From contig KN884753.1 of assembly GCA_000934455.1 (NCBI GenBank), positions 12,494-76,493 of the forward strand: DNA of 64,000 nt, read 5' to 3'. The DNA comes from Apostichopus parvimensis. Taxonomy: Eukaryota > Echinodermata > Holothuroidea > Aspidochirotida > Stichopodidae. The position numbers and the translations under genes were made by a program. Positions 33,530 to 43,746 of this stretch are shown one piece after another; the stretch's first letter is position 1, and each line of letters opens with the position of its first letter. Below the pieces are notes generated by a model. The model was not told the origin of the DNA and did no database searches. It worked only from the letters and a program-made list of their open reading frames with translations.

Positions 33530-34190
33530 ATAATAAATTCACAATGACACAGGCTGTCCTGAAATGACCATTGACCTCAACGACAGGCTTCTTGTACTAA
33601 ATGTGATACATCAACATACTAAATATGCCTTAAGTCCTTGTTGAAATATTGTGTAAAACATGATTTTTACAATTTGACTCCTGGTGAAACTCAAAAGACC
33701 ATTCACATCCGCCCACAACATTACTCAGTGTGGTACAATTACATACCAAATATGCGATTTGTCCAAGCTTCCCTTGCGATATTATGTTTAGGAAGGTGAG
33801 TCAGTGTAGAGAGACAGGTAAGAGGGGAGTGAAGTAAATGTTTGACTTTTGTTGGCTTCGAATGACCTCCACCAAAAGCAATAATAGGCTCCTTAAAATT
33901 GATTAGGTACTTCTAAAACCAAATATGTGATTTGTCCAAGGTTCCCTTCTTGCAATAACATGTTTACAAGGCTTTCACAATTTGACCTCTGTTGACCCCA
34001 AATGACCTTTGTCATCCACCAAACTTAATGTGGTACTTCTTCTACACACCAACTATGAATTGGTCCGACCTTCCGTTCTACAGATATCGTGTTTACAAGC
34101 TGGTCGTCACACACGCCATCATAAATGCAAATGTAACGTTTATCATCGAAACCAAAAATTGTGCGCATGGTTCATTGATATAGCTGGCAC
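33530..34190. repeat. TTGACC-rich dispersed repeat, several degenerate units
   Basis: Degenerate units of about 150 bp share CAAATATGCGATTTGTCCAA / CCAAATATGTGATTTGTCCA, AATTTGACCTCTGTTGACC and ATGTTTACAAG. They resemble the repeats at 15180-15745. The two overlapping frames at 33992-34197 fall inside this repeat and are not genes. Confidence 0.65.
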
Positions 34191-34356
34191 CGCCTAACTC
34201 AACCTTCACAGCGTTTTCTTTTCATCTATAATGTTGCATAAGGATACATAGTGAATATAAAACAATGATCAGGCTGAAGACGCCAATGAATATCTAGTCA
34301 TATACAGAAATGGTTCCTGTGTGAGTTTGTCTGAAAAAGTATCTTTTGACGTCAGA

Positions 34357-34383
34357 CTAGCGATACATTCCAAATCTATTCAA
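34357..34383 (-). CDS. Short terminal exon of paralogous block 1
   Basis: On the - strand after an AG at 34384-34385 the frame reads LNRFGMYR and stops. The same start is found in block 2 (FNRYRMFRSSYVK, stop) and block 3 (FNRYGMYRTSYITGRSFR and onward). Conservation of frame, acceptor and residues across three copies supports a real exon, probably a C-terminal tail. This copy is the shortest. Confidence 0.45.
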   Translation of the reverse strand: MNRFGMYR

Positions 34384-34558
34384 CTTATCGAAGACAACTA
34401 AGAGAGAAAATACAGACATTAAGTAATGTTTTAATCATATCTATATAGTTACTCAGAAAGCAGGTCTCGTTCAAAGGTAAATATGCTGCATTCGCGGCGG
34501 TAACGAGATAAAAATAAACCAAAAGAAAAATCAATTCCATACTATATACGCCACTTAC

Positions 34559-34606
34559 AGTTTTGCTGTCAATTTTTCGAAGGGGATTTAATAATGTTTC
34601 AATCAC
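34559..34606 (-). CDS. Micro-exon of paralogous block 1
   Basis: A 48-bp exon on the - strand between acceptor CCTTGCAG and donor ACT|GTAAGT, reading VIETLLNPLRKIDSKT. The paralogues at 36608-36647 (SLVENLPKIGIKT) and 50379-50430 (CLKESLVEDLRKIDNED) keep the splice sites and the LxKI core. The sequence could form a short amphipathic helix. I do not recognise the gene. Similar orientation to the Ig receptor cluster may or may not be meaningful. Confidence 0.5.
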
Positions 34607-34619
34607 CTGCAAGGAACCC

Positions 34620-36400
34620 GCAATATTGGTTGAACGGTTGGGAAAGGGACTATCAGAACGAATCCGAAGTATGAAAGATACACAAAGTTATGAAAGGTTC
34701 GCTAATTTCCATAAACTATGGATATAATGGTTATAACTCCAACGCTTGTTCAAATAGTTCACATCTCTTTGCAGATATAAACGACTCTTCCATGAACCCA
34801 TAGGGGAATAAAATATGAAAAACCTACAGTAGTTCACATTGTTAGTTTTATATATCATTAGTCACATGACATTATGGCAAGTCATGTATTTGGTATTGAG
34901 GATCATAAACGTATCCCTATTTAGGCAAACTGGATGTCTGATACCGATGTGTAAATGTTTGGGGCAATTTTCTCTACATTTTTTTTATTTTCGTTGTACA
35001 CCTTTTTGTACTTTGGCCAAGTAGGTGGTAATTATAATGGTAATTTGAAGTACTGACTGTTGAAGTAATAGCATCACTGATTCCGATCCCCACTTCATAC
35101 TATAGGTGCAACTTTATAGAGAGAGATATGTAGAGAGAGAGAGCGATGTAGTCAGAATTTGGGTGCACTGGAAGATGGGCTGATGAACGCTGGGAAATGT
35201 ACAGTTTACAAACGGTATATCAATAAAGAGCTGGCGAATGTTTTGACCTTATTTAGGAGACAGGCTTAACCTTCTATTCCAACGTCCCCCCCCCCCCCGC
35301 CCCTTTTCCCCATTAACCGAGAAGCCTCTGGAGGGGAAGGTATCGATCTCAGTAACACCATTGTTTCAGGTAATTTACCTACAGCAGATAAAATTCCATG
35401 AGATATACGCAACTCCAGTATATACATTTAATACAATTATTCTGTAGAATTTTCGAAAGAGATCTCATATTTTATGCAGCTGGTAGATACATGGTTTCTC
35501 TAAGTTTACAACGAATTGGAGCTTTTGCATCACAAACTAGCAATAAAGAGAGGCACTTCTCTTGAGGGAGAGCATTTTGAGTTAATCACTAATGCCCCCT
35601 TCCACTTCTTTTCCAAAAAATTGAATCAATCGCAGCTACCATTTCAGTACATCTTAGCATTGTGTAGAGGTTCAACATGCGCAGAGATGCAGAATTTAGC
35701 CACTGTGATGGTTAAGTATTTCAATAATTTTAATGAGCTTGCATGGCAAATGGAAATAAGGATCCTTCAAGGAATTTGCACAAAATTATGTTTAACTAAA
35801 TGTTTAGCATGTGTCTGAGAAACAATAGAGCTAATAAAAAACGGTGGTGTACACTCCACCCCTGAATCTGTGCCTGCATGGTCATCATATTTCAAACCAG
35901 GAATGCTAATAAAGCCTTATCCTTTTCGTTAATACCACGACTGACGACTTAAGGGATTGCCTGTTATGGCTATATCAAAGTGGTAAGTATTATACTCCTG
36001 ATTTAGGAACCACCTTTGAAATCTTTCTTTTTTTCGCCTCTAATGACTCGAGCAAGTGGAGTGTTTTATCAAACTTTTAATGTCTGTAATGTGTCATTCC
36101 CGGTATCTGAGAGGCACACGGCGAACATTTTTCTTGCTTGTGTTATTTTAGCAAAAGTTTGATGCATGTTTACATTCAATTACATGCATCAAAGGATGAG
36201 ATGTTAGCACTAGCTGTGGCTCTAGAGTGTCGTTTTGCCTACAAAGCTTTGTCCGAACATGGTTAGTGAATATCATTAGGCCTTACAATCATAGTCTATA
36301 GTCTACAACGTTTCTGTCCAGAACATAGCTGGCTTGCCCTGAGTAGCTAGGCCTATACGGCTTATGCCCTTATGCCAAATTGAAAGTGTTGGGAATATGT
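34620..36400. other. Intergenic/intronic sequence with duplicated segments
   Basis: 34610-34800 is homologous to 36650-36790 and 50440-50560 (for example TATCATGGTTATA-like text), extending the three-copy block. Near 35815-35900, GAGAAACAATAG and CGGTGGTGTACACTCCACC match 47205-47275. A poly-C run is at 35285. The open frame at 35516-35818 has no recognisable domain. Confidence 0.5.
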
Positions 36401-36412
36401 TGCAAATGAAGG

Positions 36413-36454
36413 TCATTTGACGTAAGATGAGCGAAACATTCTATATCTATTGAA
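36413..36454 (-). CDS. Short terminal exon of paralogous block 2
   Basis: On the - strand after acceptor TTTGTCTTTGCTCAG, the best acceptor of the three copies, the frame reads FNRYRMFRSSYVK and stops. It is paralogous to 34357-34383 and 50091-50219. Confidence 0.5.
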   Translation of the reverse strand, partial: FNRYRMFRSSYVK

Positions 36455-36607
36455 CTGAGCAAAGACAAATAAGAAAGAAAATATATACATTGAGAACTGT
36501 TTTTGATCATATCTATACAATAATACTTATAAAACCGCATTCGTGGCCTTACGAATAAAACTCAATTCCGTATAGATATACGCCACGCATGTACATTTAA
36601 TACTTAC

Positions 36608-36647
36608 CGTTTTAATGCCGATTTTTGGAAGATTTTCTACTAAGCTT
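36608..36647 (-). CDS. Micro-exon of paralogous block 2
   Basis: A 40-bp exon on the - strand between acceptor TTTTCTTGCAG and donor ACG|GTAAGT, reading SLVENLPKIGIKT after one carried base. It has the same splice signals and downstream intron start (GTAAGTATTAAATGTACATG) as block 3. Confidence 0.5.
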
Positions 36648-37004
36648 CTGCAAGAAAACCAGCTACCTTTGCTGAAAGGGAACAATTGAAACGAATCAAA
36701 AGTATGAATCCTGAAGCTATAAGTATAATAAAAGCTTTACCAATCTCTACACTGTGAATATCATGGTTATATATTAACACTGTCTATATACTTTATCTAT
36801 GTATTGCAGAGTCACATCATCGTATACTGGACTCTTCCATTATCCATAAAGGAACTTAATATGAATCACCTATATGTTTTATGTTTCCCTACAGTGGAAT
36901 TTTAATGCAAGGAGTTTGAATATAGAATTCCTTCCTAGAACAAGATTAATAACTAGAACATTTTGTGTTTAATTTTTTAGTTAGCTGTAAAAAAAATGTC
37001 GGGT

Positions 37005-37150
37005 CGATCTACCCATTGAAATTTTACATCCATTGAGTTGAAATTGGAAATCTTGGACACGACATCACATGAACGACTTATCAACAAGATCAAATGACAA
37101 CCCCTCCCCCTTCAAATAACGAAAATGATTCCAGGAGACATGCCTACGAA
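37005..37150. repeat. Segmental repeat, partner 51335-51470
   Basis: Long shared text: ACATCACATGAACGACTTAT, CAACAAGATCAAATGACAAC, and CCAGGAGACATGCCTAC. It lies the same way round relative to micro-exon block 2 as its partner does to block 3, so it belongs to the same segmental duplication. Confidence 0.8.
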
Positions 37151-37592
37151 AACTGAATCGATTTAAACTTACGGTCAGACTAAATTGGTAAACCAAGATT
37201 TTACTTGTTTACTCGTTTTGAACTAACCGTATTCCATCGAATATGACACCACATCGTCAAAATAATCCGAGAATAATTATCGCCGCTTAGACGTTATGGT
37301 ACTTAGTAGTACCTTCTTAAACATCTCATTTAAATTGGGTACATTTTTTCCTATATTTTTTTAATATTACTACCCTGAACCCTTAATCAACGTTTAAGAT
37401 AAAGCCAGTTTTCATGATCTAAAGCTTATGTGTGATGCAACTTTATTGTTTTATTATATTATATTCTTTACGCTTATTCCGTTGCACCTCGTCAGGAATA
37501 ACTAAAGTTGATCGGAAAGTCGAAGTAGTAGCGATACCCTCTATATAGAAATAGATCTGCCCTGTTATTAGCCGCTGATGCACATGGACTCT

Positions 37593-38368
37593 GGACCGTG
37601 CCCGTGATTTTTTTTCCCAGGATGGTTGTGGGTAATTAACATAAAGGAAGCGTGTCTCAATCAGTGCACATGTGCAGTAGGCCTACTTCAGGAAAGTTTG
37701 GTATGACCTTAGATGCACTGTACTATACTGCTATTGTTACAAATACCGTACCATGCTTCGTACATCACACAACTTGGATATCGCGTGCATGCACTGTACT
37801 AGCCTATATGACTTATAATAAGGCTAGTGCGAATCACACGTACGTCGTCTGGATATGGGCATCAGTTTTTGTTAGTTCCTAGTCCTAGTTTGCCATGACG
37901 GAGAGCAAAATAACATGGACCTTTACATATGAAAACCTGGATGCATTCCCAAGGCTACAGGTAAACGAAACTTGACTATGAAGAATGAACTCACTTACTC
38001 ACCCTTGTAAAAGTTACAAACTAGTAATAGGCCAGTAGTAATACTGTAGTATATAGGTGGTACCAAATTTCGTGACCCCTATTTCGTGACCAAATTTCGT
38101 GACCAAATTTCGTGACCAAATTTCGTGACCCCTACGCTTAGCCTACGTGAAGCTTGTGCCATGGATATCCCTACCTGTACAAGACACACGTACGGCAGAC
38201 CACATCATCTACGTGATACTATACTTAAATGCGATCAAACCATGCCTGCTCCAAACCCTGTCTGGTTTGTATACACTAAGCAGTCGCATTTTACAGGAAT
38301 GCATTGAACACGCCTACTTTATGTTAATTACCCACAACCATCCTGGAAAAAAAATCACGTGGACCGTG
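37593..38368. repeat. Inverted repeat with arms of about 60 bp
   Basis: The left arm at 37593-37655 (GATGGTTGTGGGTAATTAAC, ATAAAGGAAGCGTGT) and the right arm at 38305-38368 (GTTAATTACCCACAACCATC) are complementary, including the flanking GGACCGTGC and TTTTTTTT runs. The interior of about 650 bp has no recognised coding. It may be a non-autonomous DNA element or a local inversion duplication. Target duplications were not identified. Confidence 0.65.
38063..38132 (+). repeat. 13-bp tandem repeat
   Basis: Five units of CCAAATTTCGTGA, one of them the variant CCCCTATTTCGTGA, lying inside the inverted-repeat region. Confidence 0.9.
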
Positions 38369-38399
38369 CTGATAATAACGATCGATTGTAGATTTGAAA

Positions 38400-39030
38400 T
38401 AATCTTGGTTGAAATGAAAGACAAACAATTCAGTACTGTATATGGCTGTTTAGATACTGATGCTGCTACTGAAATTTGATTGGTTGGCTGGCAATATCTC
38501 ATGATCATCACTCGGCCAATTGGATCAGGTGATGTCTTTTTTTTTATTCCCGGTCCAAGGGTCATCACGGTTAAAGTTTCGTTGTAAGGGGACTGGTTGA
38601 GAGTGGATCGAGGTGTTTGGTTTTCTTGCCCAGGCTCTATCCATGTGTGACCTTTCTTTAAAAAAAATGTATCATATGTGGTGTACAGCGACCGGGGTCT
38701 ACTTCTACAGTTGCAGGTTACTTACCTATTTATTTAACAAGTTGAAACTCTTCAGTGCCTATCTCTCTTTACTTTTGGAAACTTCAAGCTATTTTTAACT
38801 TGTTACTCTTGGGTCAGATATTTAGTTGTGTATGCCAGATGGCGTGGAAATGTCGACTTATTTCCTAGGAAAACAGACTACTTCTTTAAGTTGTATAATA
38901 ACTGCAAGAGGTTTCAGCCCATTCATTATTGTTATATTAATTGATTGAAAGATTACACTGCTGGCAGTGGCTGATGTGCGTACACGTTATTCATATAACC
39001 GAAAGTTTTCATTGATCAATAGCCGCGGAA
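38400..39030. other. No gene recognised
   Basis: AT-rich spacer with no exon or transposon end that I can support. Confidence 0.4.
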
Positions 39031-39850
39031 GTATGGCAAGCCATTTTATTTTTTATTCAGTATTTATTGATATCAACAATTATTTAATAATATCAAAAAT
39101 TATTTAATGATATCATGAAATATTTCATGATATCTGACATTGTTTTAATGATTTCTTAAATTCATTCANNNNNNNNNNNNNNNNNNNNNNNNNNNNNNNN
39201 NNNNNNNNNNNNNNNNNNNNNNNNNNNNNNNNNNNNNNNNNNNNNNNNNNNNNNNNNNNNNNNNNNNNNNNNNNNNNNNNNNNNNNNNNNNNNNNNNNNN
39301 NNNNNNNNNNNNNNNNNNNNNNNNNNNNNNNNNNNNNNNNNNNNNNNNNNNNNNNNNNNNNNNNNNNNNNNNNNNNNNNNNNNNNNNNNNNNNNNNNNNN
39401 NNNNNNNNNNNNNNNNNNNNNNNNNNNNNNNNNNNNNNNNNNNNNNNNNNNNNNNNNNNNNNNNNNNNNNNNNNNNNNNNNNNNNNNNNNNNNNNNNNNN
39501 NNNNNNNNNNNNNNNNNNNNNNNNNNNNNNNNNNNNNNNNNNNNNNNNNNNNNNNNNNNNNNNNNNNNNNNNNNNNNNNNNNNNNNNNNNNNNNNNNNNN
39601 NNNNNNNNNNNNNNNNNNNNNNNNNNNNNNNNNNNNNNNNNNNNNNNNNNNNNNNNNNNNNNNNNNNNNNNNNNNNNNNNNNNNNNNNNNNNNNNNNNNN
39701 NAAGAAATGAATTGAATTAATGATATCATTAATTGATTTTAATGATATCAACGATTCGAATTCTTGATATCAACAATTGATTTAATGATATCATCAAATA
39801 GTTAAAGATATCATTAAATATTGAATAAAAAGTAGAACGGCTTGCCATAC
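39031..39850. mobile_element. Inverted-repeat element built of TGATATCA units, with internal gap
   Basis: The left end GTATGGCAAGCCATTTTATT and the right end, read from the other side, GTATGGCAAGCCGTTCTACT are inverted repeats. They continue as TTTTTATTCAGTATTTA / TTTTTATTCAATATTTA. Both arms then become arrays of TGATATCA separated by AT-rich 8-12 bp spacers. The middle is undetermined (39169-39701), so any gene content is unknown. It is organised like the foldback element at 31119 but unrelated in sequence. Confidence 0.7.
39169..39701. other. Assembly gap (533 N)
   Basis: Undetermined bases inside the inverted-repeat element. The two X-filled open frames here are artificial. Confidence 1.
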
Positions 39851-40108
39851 GGACAGGTTTGCAATTATGTGTAAATAGTCGCTCATGACTGTTCAGAAAG
39901 AAAAGTTACGTGATCACCATTGAAACCTTCACTTCGAGGTTACCAAAATCCATTCAATGCAACGAAGATTTACCCGTCCATGTACGGTGTTTATTCAATA
40001 GTTTCCTCTAGGCCTATATATGATTTAGCCCAATGGAGATACATATAATTCAACAGAAAAGTTGTGTAAACTCCAAAACTTACTGGTTTGGATATTTACG
40101 AGTGACGA

Positions 40109-40190
40109 GCTTACCTGTCTCACCACAACCTTAGCACACTCATTCTACCGCGCCTAGAATGTCCTGGTAACCTTTTAACACTGTGCACCC
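40109..40190. repeat. Inverted terminal repeat (3' side) of the DIRS-like element
   Basis: Begins GCTTACCTGTCTCACCACAA and is the reverse complement of 46901-46982 with about two differences. Confidence 0.9.
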
Positions 40191-40297
40191 AACTGCGAAG
40201 GGGCGAAAAATCTCTGTCAGCCACCGAGAGAGGGTGTCCTTAGACGCCGTTGAAAAAGGTGCTCTGGGTAGTATGAACAAGGACGTGGTTGTTCCTC

Positions 40298-40939
40298 TCA
40301 GGGGTTGAGTCTTGTTTTAAAGTACCATTTGAGAGCCCTGACTGGGCACCACAGTTTGTCCTCTGCAACTGAGGAGAGCGTCTTTATTTCAGGGATAAAG
40401 ATGTCCCCCGGCAGGAAGGATAGGACCTGGTTCTTGGCTATGAAGGATGGATTGGGGACCATTCTCACCCCGTGGTTCTCAAACCTAATATGGTTCTGTT
40501 TCGTAGACAGAGCATGGAGACAGCTCCTCCTTCTTGCTGATGCGAGGGCGATCAGGAAGAGGGTTTTCTTGGTAAGGGCTGCCAGCGAGGCTGAAGCCAA
40601 GGGTTCGTATGGTGATTTAGTGAGTGCCTGCAGTACTGCTGATAGACTCCACGAGGGGGCGAGCCGTCTGCTCCGAGGACGCCTGTTTGCCATCCCCCTG
40701 ATGGGCTGGGTGATGTCCCTGTTGTTGCCCGGGGTGGACCCATCTGCAAAGCCGCGGTAGATAGCGGTAATTGCCAACCTGTAGTTCTTGATGGTTGACA
40801 CTTGTTTACCCTCCTCGAAGAGGGAGTGAAGGAAGTTTACCACTTGTGCCAGAGAGGTCTCAGCTGGCAGTACCTGTCTGTTCTGGCACCATTCCCCGCC
40901 TAACAAAATAACCCTGATCAACGATAACCTGTCAAACAT
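40298..40939 (-). pseudogene. Tyrosine recombinase part of the DIRS-like element (fossil)
   Basis: The - strand frame contains QVVNFLHSLFEEGKQVSTIK followed by NYRLAITAIYRGFADGS, a typical core-binding region of phage-integrase-type recombinases in DIRS elements. It continues with KKTLFLIALASARRRSCLHA and KLWCPVRALKWYF, typical of the early catalytic part. Such enzymes integrate a circular DNA copy without target duplication. The gene is an old, incomplete copy. Confidence 0.75.
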
Positions 40940-40984
40940 AGAGACAGATCCCTCCTCATTGCGGTAGCTAAAAAGCCCCCAACT

Positions 40985-41160
40985 GACAGTTTATCTTACA
41001 GGTCCCCCTTTATACACCTGAATGGAAAGACGCAATGGAGATAAAATGCCTTGCCCAAAGACACAACGGGATGATCTGGCCAGGACTCAAAACTGCAAGT
41101 CTTAGATCACCAGTCCACTGCCTTCACCACTTGACCACAGTGCTCTCGAAAAATGAGTAC
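40985..41160 (-). mobile_element. tRNA-derived SINE nested in the DIRS-like element
   Basis: On the - strand the end reads GTGGTCAAGTGGTGAAGGCA (A-box like), then GTGGACTGGTGATCTAAGAC and a degenerate B box around TTTTGAGTCCTGGCC. Downstream of this, CTTGCCCAAAGACACAACG on the + strand matches the body shared by many invertebrate SINEs. Confidence 0.65.
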
Positions 41161-42431
41161 TGAATGGATAGTTTGCTTCATCAGAATCTTAATCAATGCT
41201 ACAACTGTTATATGTGACTCCTAAAACTATACATATGTATTTATGTATATGTAAGAGTTGCGGGATATGGGGTTCTTGTCAGCAGCTAGCTGTACAACAG
41301 GATTATTGGGAGTCCCCCTAGTGGTCACGATGTGTGGAGACAGCTGACCACTGTGTTAACACAATAGGCTAAAACAAGAATAAGACTGGCTGTTAGGTAT
41401 AGTAAGTAGCTGTATTGCTCGGCCTTAACACACATGAAACTATGCAACATAAGGAATCTTGGTAAAGTACTCTTTACTGTTACACAATTACACTTAAAAG
41501 GGGAAAGGAGCTCAAATTACACTTAATTGATGGGTATCAACAATTAAAACTAGAGATGTTGAAATAAACAACTAGAGGTGTCAAGTGGCCACAAGACTTA
41601 TACATGTGCACATTGATAAAAAAGAGATAAAGCTTATCTGGCGGCGGGTCTGTATTGTCCAGCAGCACTGTACAGCAATGTTGTTGAATGACTGGTAAGC
41701 ACGGTGATGAAAGGTTTAATAAATGTCCGATAACAGGAAATTAAGAAAGGGACGGTGAGAGTTAGAGTTCCATGAATATACTCCAGTGAAAATAGATATG
41801 TTCAAAGAAATGTTCTTCCCAAGGAGAGTAGGTAAAGTCCAGGTACAAGAAAGGTAAAAGAGTAGGTGAAGTCCTGGTACAAGATAGGTACAGTAAATAC
41901 AATATGGCAACTAGCAGAACACAGCTCTCAGTTCCATAGAATCCAATAAAACGACGCAAATAATGTTCACAAATGTGCAGTAAATTAATTATAAACAATT
42001 AATTCCTCGGACAGCAAAAGTTATATGAATGTAGATAAATTCTTATAGCACAAGATAGACTACTTATTAACTATTTATATATACGTATACTGTAGTGTAC
42101 AGACTACATTATGTCAAGAGTGACTAAAAATCCAACATGCCCTGTTGACTGGCTGACAACCAAACTGCCTCTCTCTCCTAAAACACCTTGGAGGAAACAC
42201 CTAAACCACAGGGTAACAACATGTGACCCTCTTAACACCTCTCATTGGCCTATACACACCATACTGTAGCTACCAAGAGTAACACTTAGAACCAATCAGG
42301 GCTAAATTACACAGACTAAATCTGCATACAAATGCTTACACTATAACTGAAACAACTAAGACAAAGCATCCCTTATCTAAGAAAAGAAAGGAAGAAGAGA
42401 AGAAGAAAAAGAGAGCTATTTACATATACAT
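41161..42431. other. Unassigned sequence inside the DIRS-like element
   Basis: About 1.3 kb with no homology I recognise. Local duplication is visible at 41829-41890 (AAGTCCAGGTACAAGAAAGG and GAAGTCCTGGTACAAGATAG). It is probably part of another insertion, since it interrupts the space where a reverse transcriptase would be expected. Confidence 0.4.
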
Positions 42432-42660
42432 GTGTATTTTAGATCCTCCTGCAAGCAGGAACTTGTGAAGAAACCTCATTGACCTATCAAAGCCGCAAGC
42501 TGACCGAATTCAGTCTCTTACATTCATATTTAATGTCCATGATAATGAATTGTCAACAACTATGTGACTGGACGACCTACATTGATCTTGGAGTGACTCC
42601 AACTCGGGACCTTATGATTGAAAGGCACCGGCTTTAACCACTGGGCTAACTGAGCTATAG
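42432..42660 (-). mobile_element. tRNA-derived SINE, copy 1 (partner 63447-63690)
   Basis: On the - strand the head reads AGCTCAGTTAGCCCAGTGG (A box) and GTCCCGAGTTGGAGTCACTC (B-box region). The body matches 63447-63690 over its whole length, for example ATTTTAGATCCTCCTGCAAG and AAGCCGCAAGCTGACCGAA on the + strand. Confidence 0.85.
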
Positions 42661-42789
42661 ATCTACTCATCAGAAACAAACTCCCACAGGGACCGTGAAG
42701 ATGGTGAGAGGGTGGTGAGAGGTTGTAAAAATTCCACCTCATAAATCCCTGGCTGCTTAAACAGAGCCCGGGGAGTTACTCAGCACACA

Positions 42790-43015
42790 CAAAAGCGTTA
42801 TTAAACGTTTCGTCTTTTGTTATGATAACGTTATTTGAGGTGTAAAAAAAATGTCACCGAAGACGTTTTCAGGCTAGTAATTCCAAACAATTTTCGTAAG
42901 GACATGGATATAACATTAATATAACATTAAAATCTCATAGAAACGTTATGTCGGCGTTTCAACAACACCACATTTGACGTTATAAAACGTATTAAATGTT
43001 ATGCTAACGTACCTG
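42790..43015. repeat. Cluster of AACGTT-type palindromes
   Basis: Repeated AAACGTTT, TAACGTTA and AAAACGTATT-like words over about 220 bp, spaced 15-40 bp apart. No known function is evident. Confidence 0.5.
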
Positions 43016-43740
43016 TTACTTCTCAAGTCTCTTCATGTCGAGATGAGAATTGTATCACTATCGTAGTACAGTGAAAGTTTCCAACTTCCTATTGAAACCA
43101 CCTAGCGTATGGTCACGGCCAGCCTATCAGGTGCTACGAAGTGCAACTCTGCTTAAAGTTTTGGAACATCGAACATTATTCCTGAAGCGCATACCGTATG
43201 TTCGGAGCGTGTTAGCGCTTGTAGCTTTGATGGGGTTCTATCCTACCCCTTATTCAGCTTACTAACGCGTATGTCTTGGTAATTCACCAGAGAAATAGAG
43301 AAGCTTATTCCATGGGATCGCTCACATAGTCGACAGCTCGTTGCAGCAAACGTTGAGCTCACACGTGGCAAGCCAGGTGACTGCCTGGCCCCCGCCTCCT
43401 CTCTTAACAGTGTTGTACATGAAGTTTTCGTTTTCCTGGCACTTTGCCAATGTTCGAGAGAGTTCTCTTCCTGGCAGTTTGCCAAGATATTAAAGCAGGG
43501 AGAATACGTCATGAGAACCGATTTGAAACCATTCAGTCTTGCGCATTTTAACACATTCGGCTTGCGCATTTTAACATGTTCTGAAAGTGGGTTCCACAAG
43601 TGTTTTAAACACAAGTCAGGTTTTAAACCTAAATATATGGCAATGAATTATAATTAGAGAAGAGTATATAATTAGCGAGGAGAATCTGACCCATGAATGC
43701 CCAGGAAATCTATGTCATGTCCTGGTTTCTGCTGTTACTG
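43016..43740. other. Unassigned sequence in the DIRS-like region
   Basis: The - strand frame at 43243-43614 has no domain I recognise. It contains local repeats (TTTCCTGGCACTTTGCCAAT and TTCCTGGCAGTTTGCCAAG; TTGCGCATTTTAACA twice near 43540-43575). Confidence 0.4.
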
Positions 43741-43746
43741 TACTTG

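Noticed and set aside
35516-35818. 100-codon plus-strand ORF
   Set aside because: No recognisable domain, signal or splice context, and it overlaps segmentally duplicated non-coding sequence.
39125-39751. Long open frame through the gap
   Set aside because: It consists almost entirely of undetermined bases.
41251-42530. TGTAAGAG...CTCTTACA as ends of a transposon
   Set aside because: The right-hand CTCTTACA belongs to the SINE body (its partner at 63.5 kb has CTCGTACA), so the match is coincidental.
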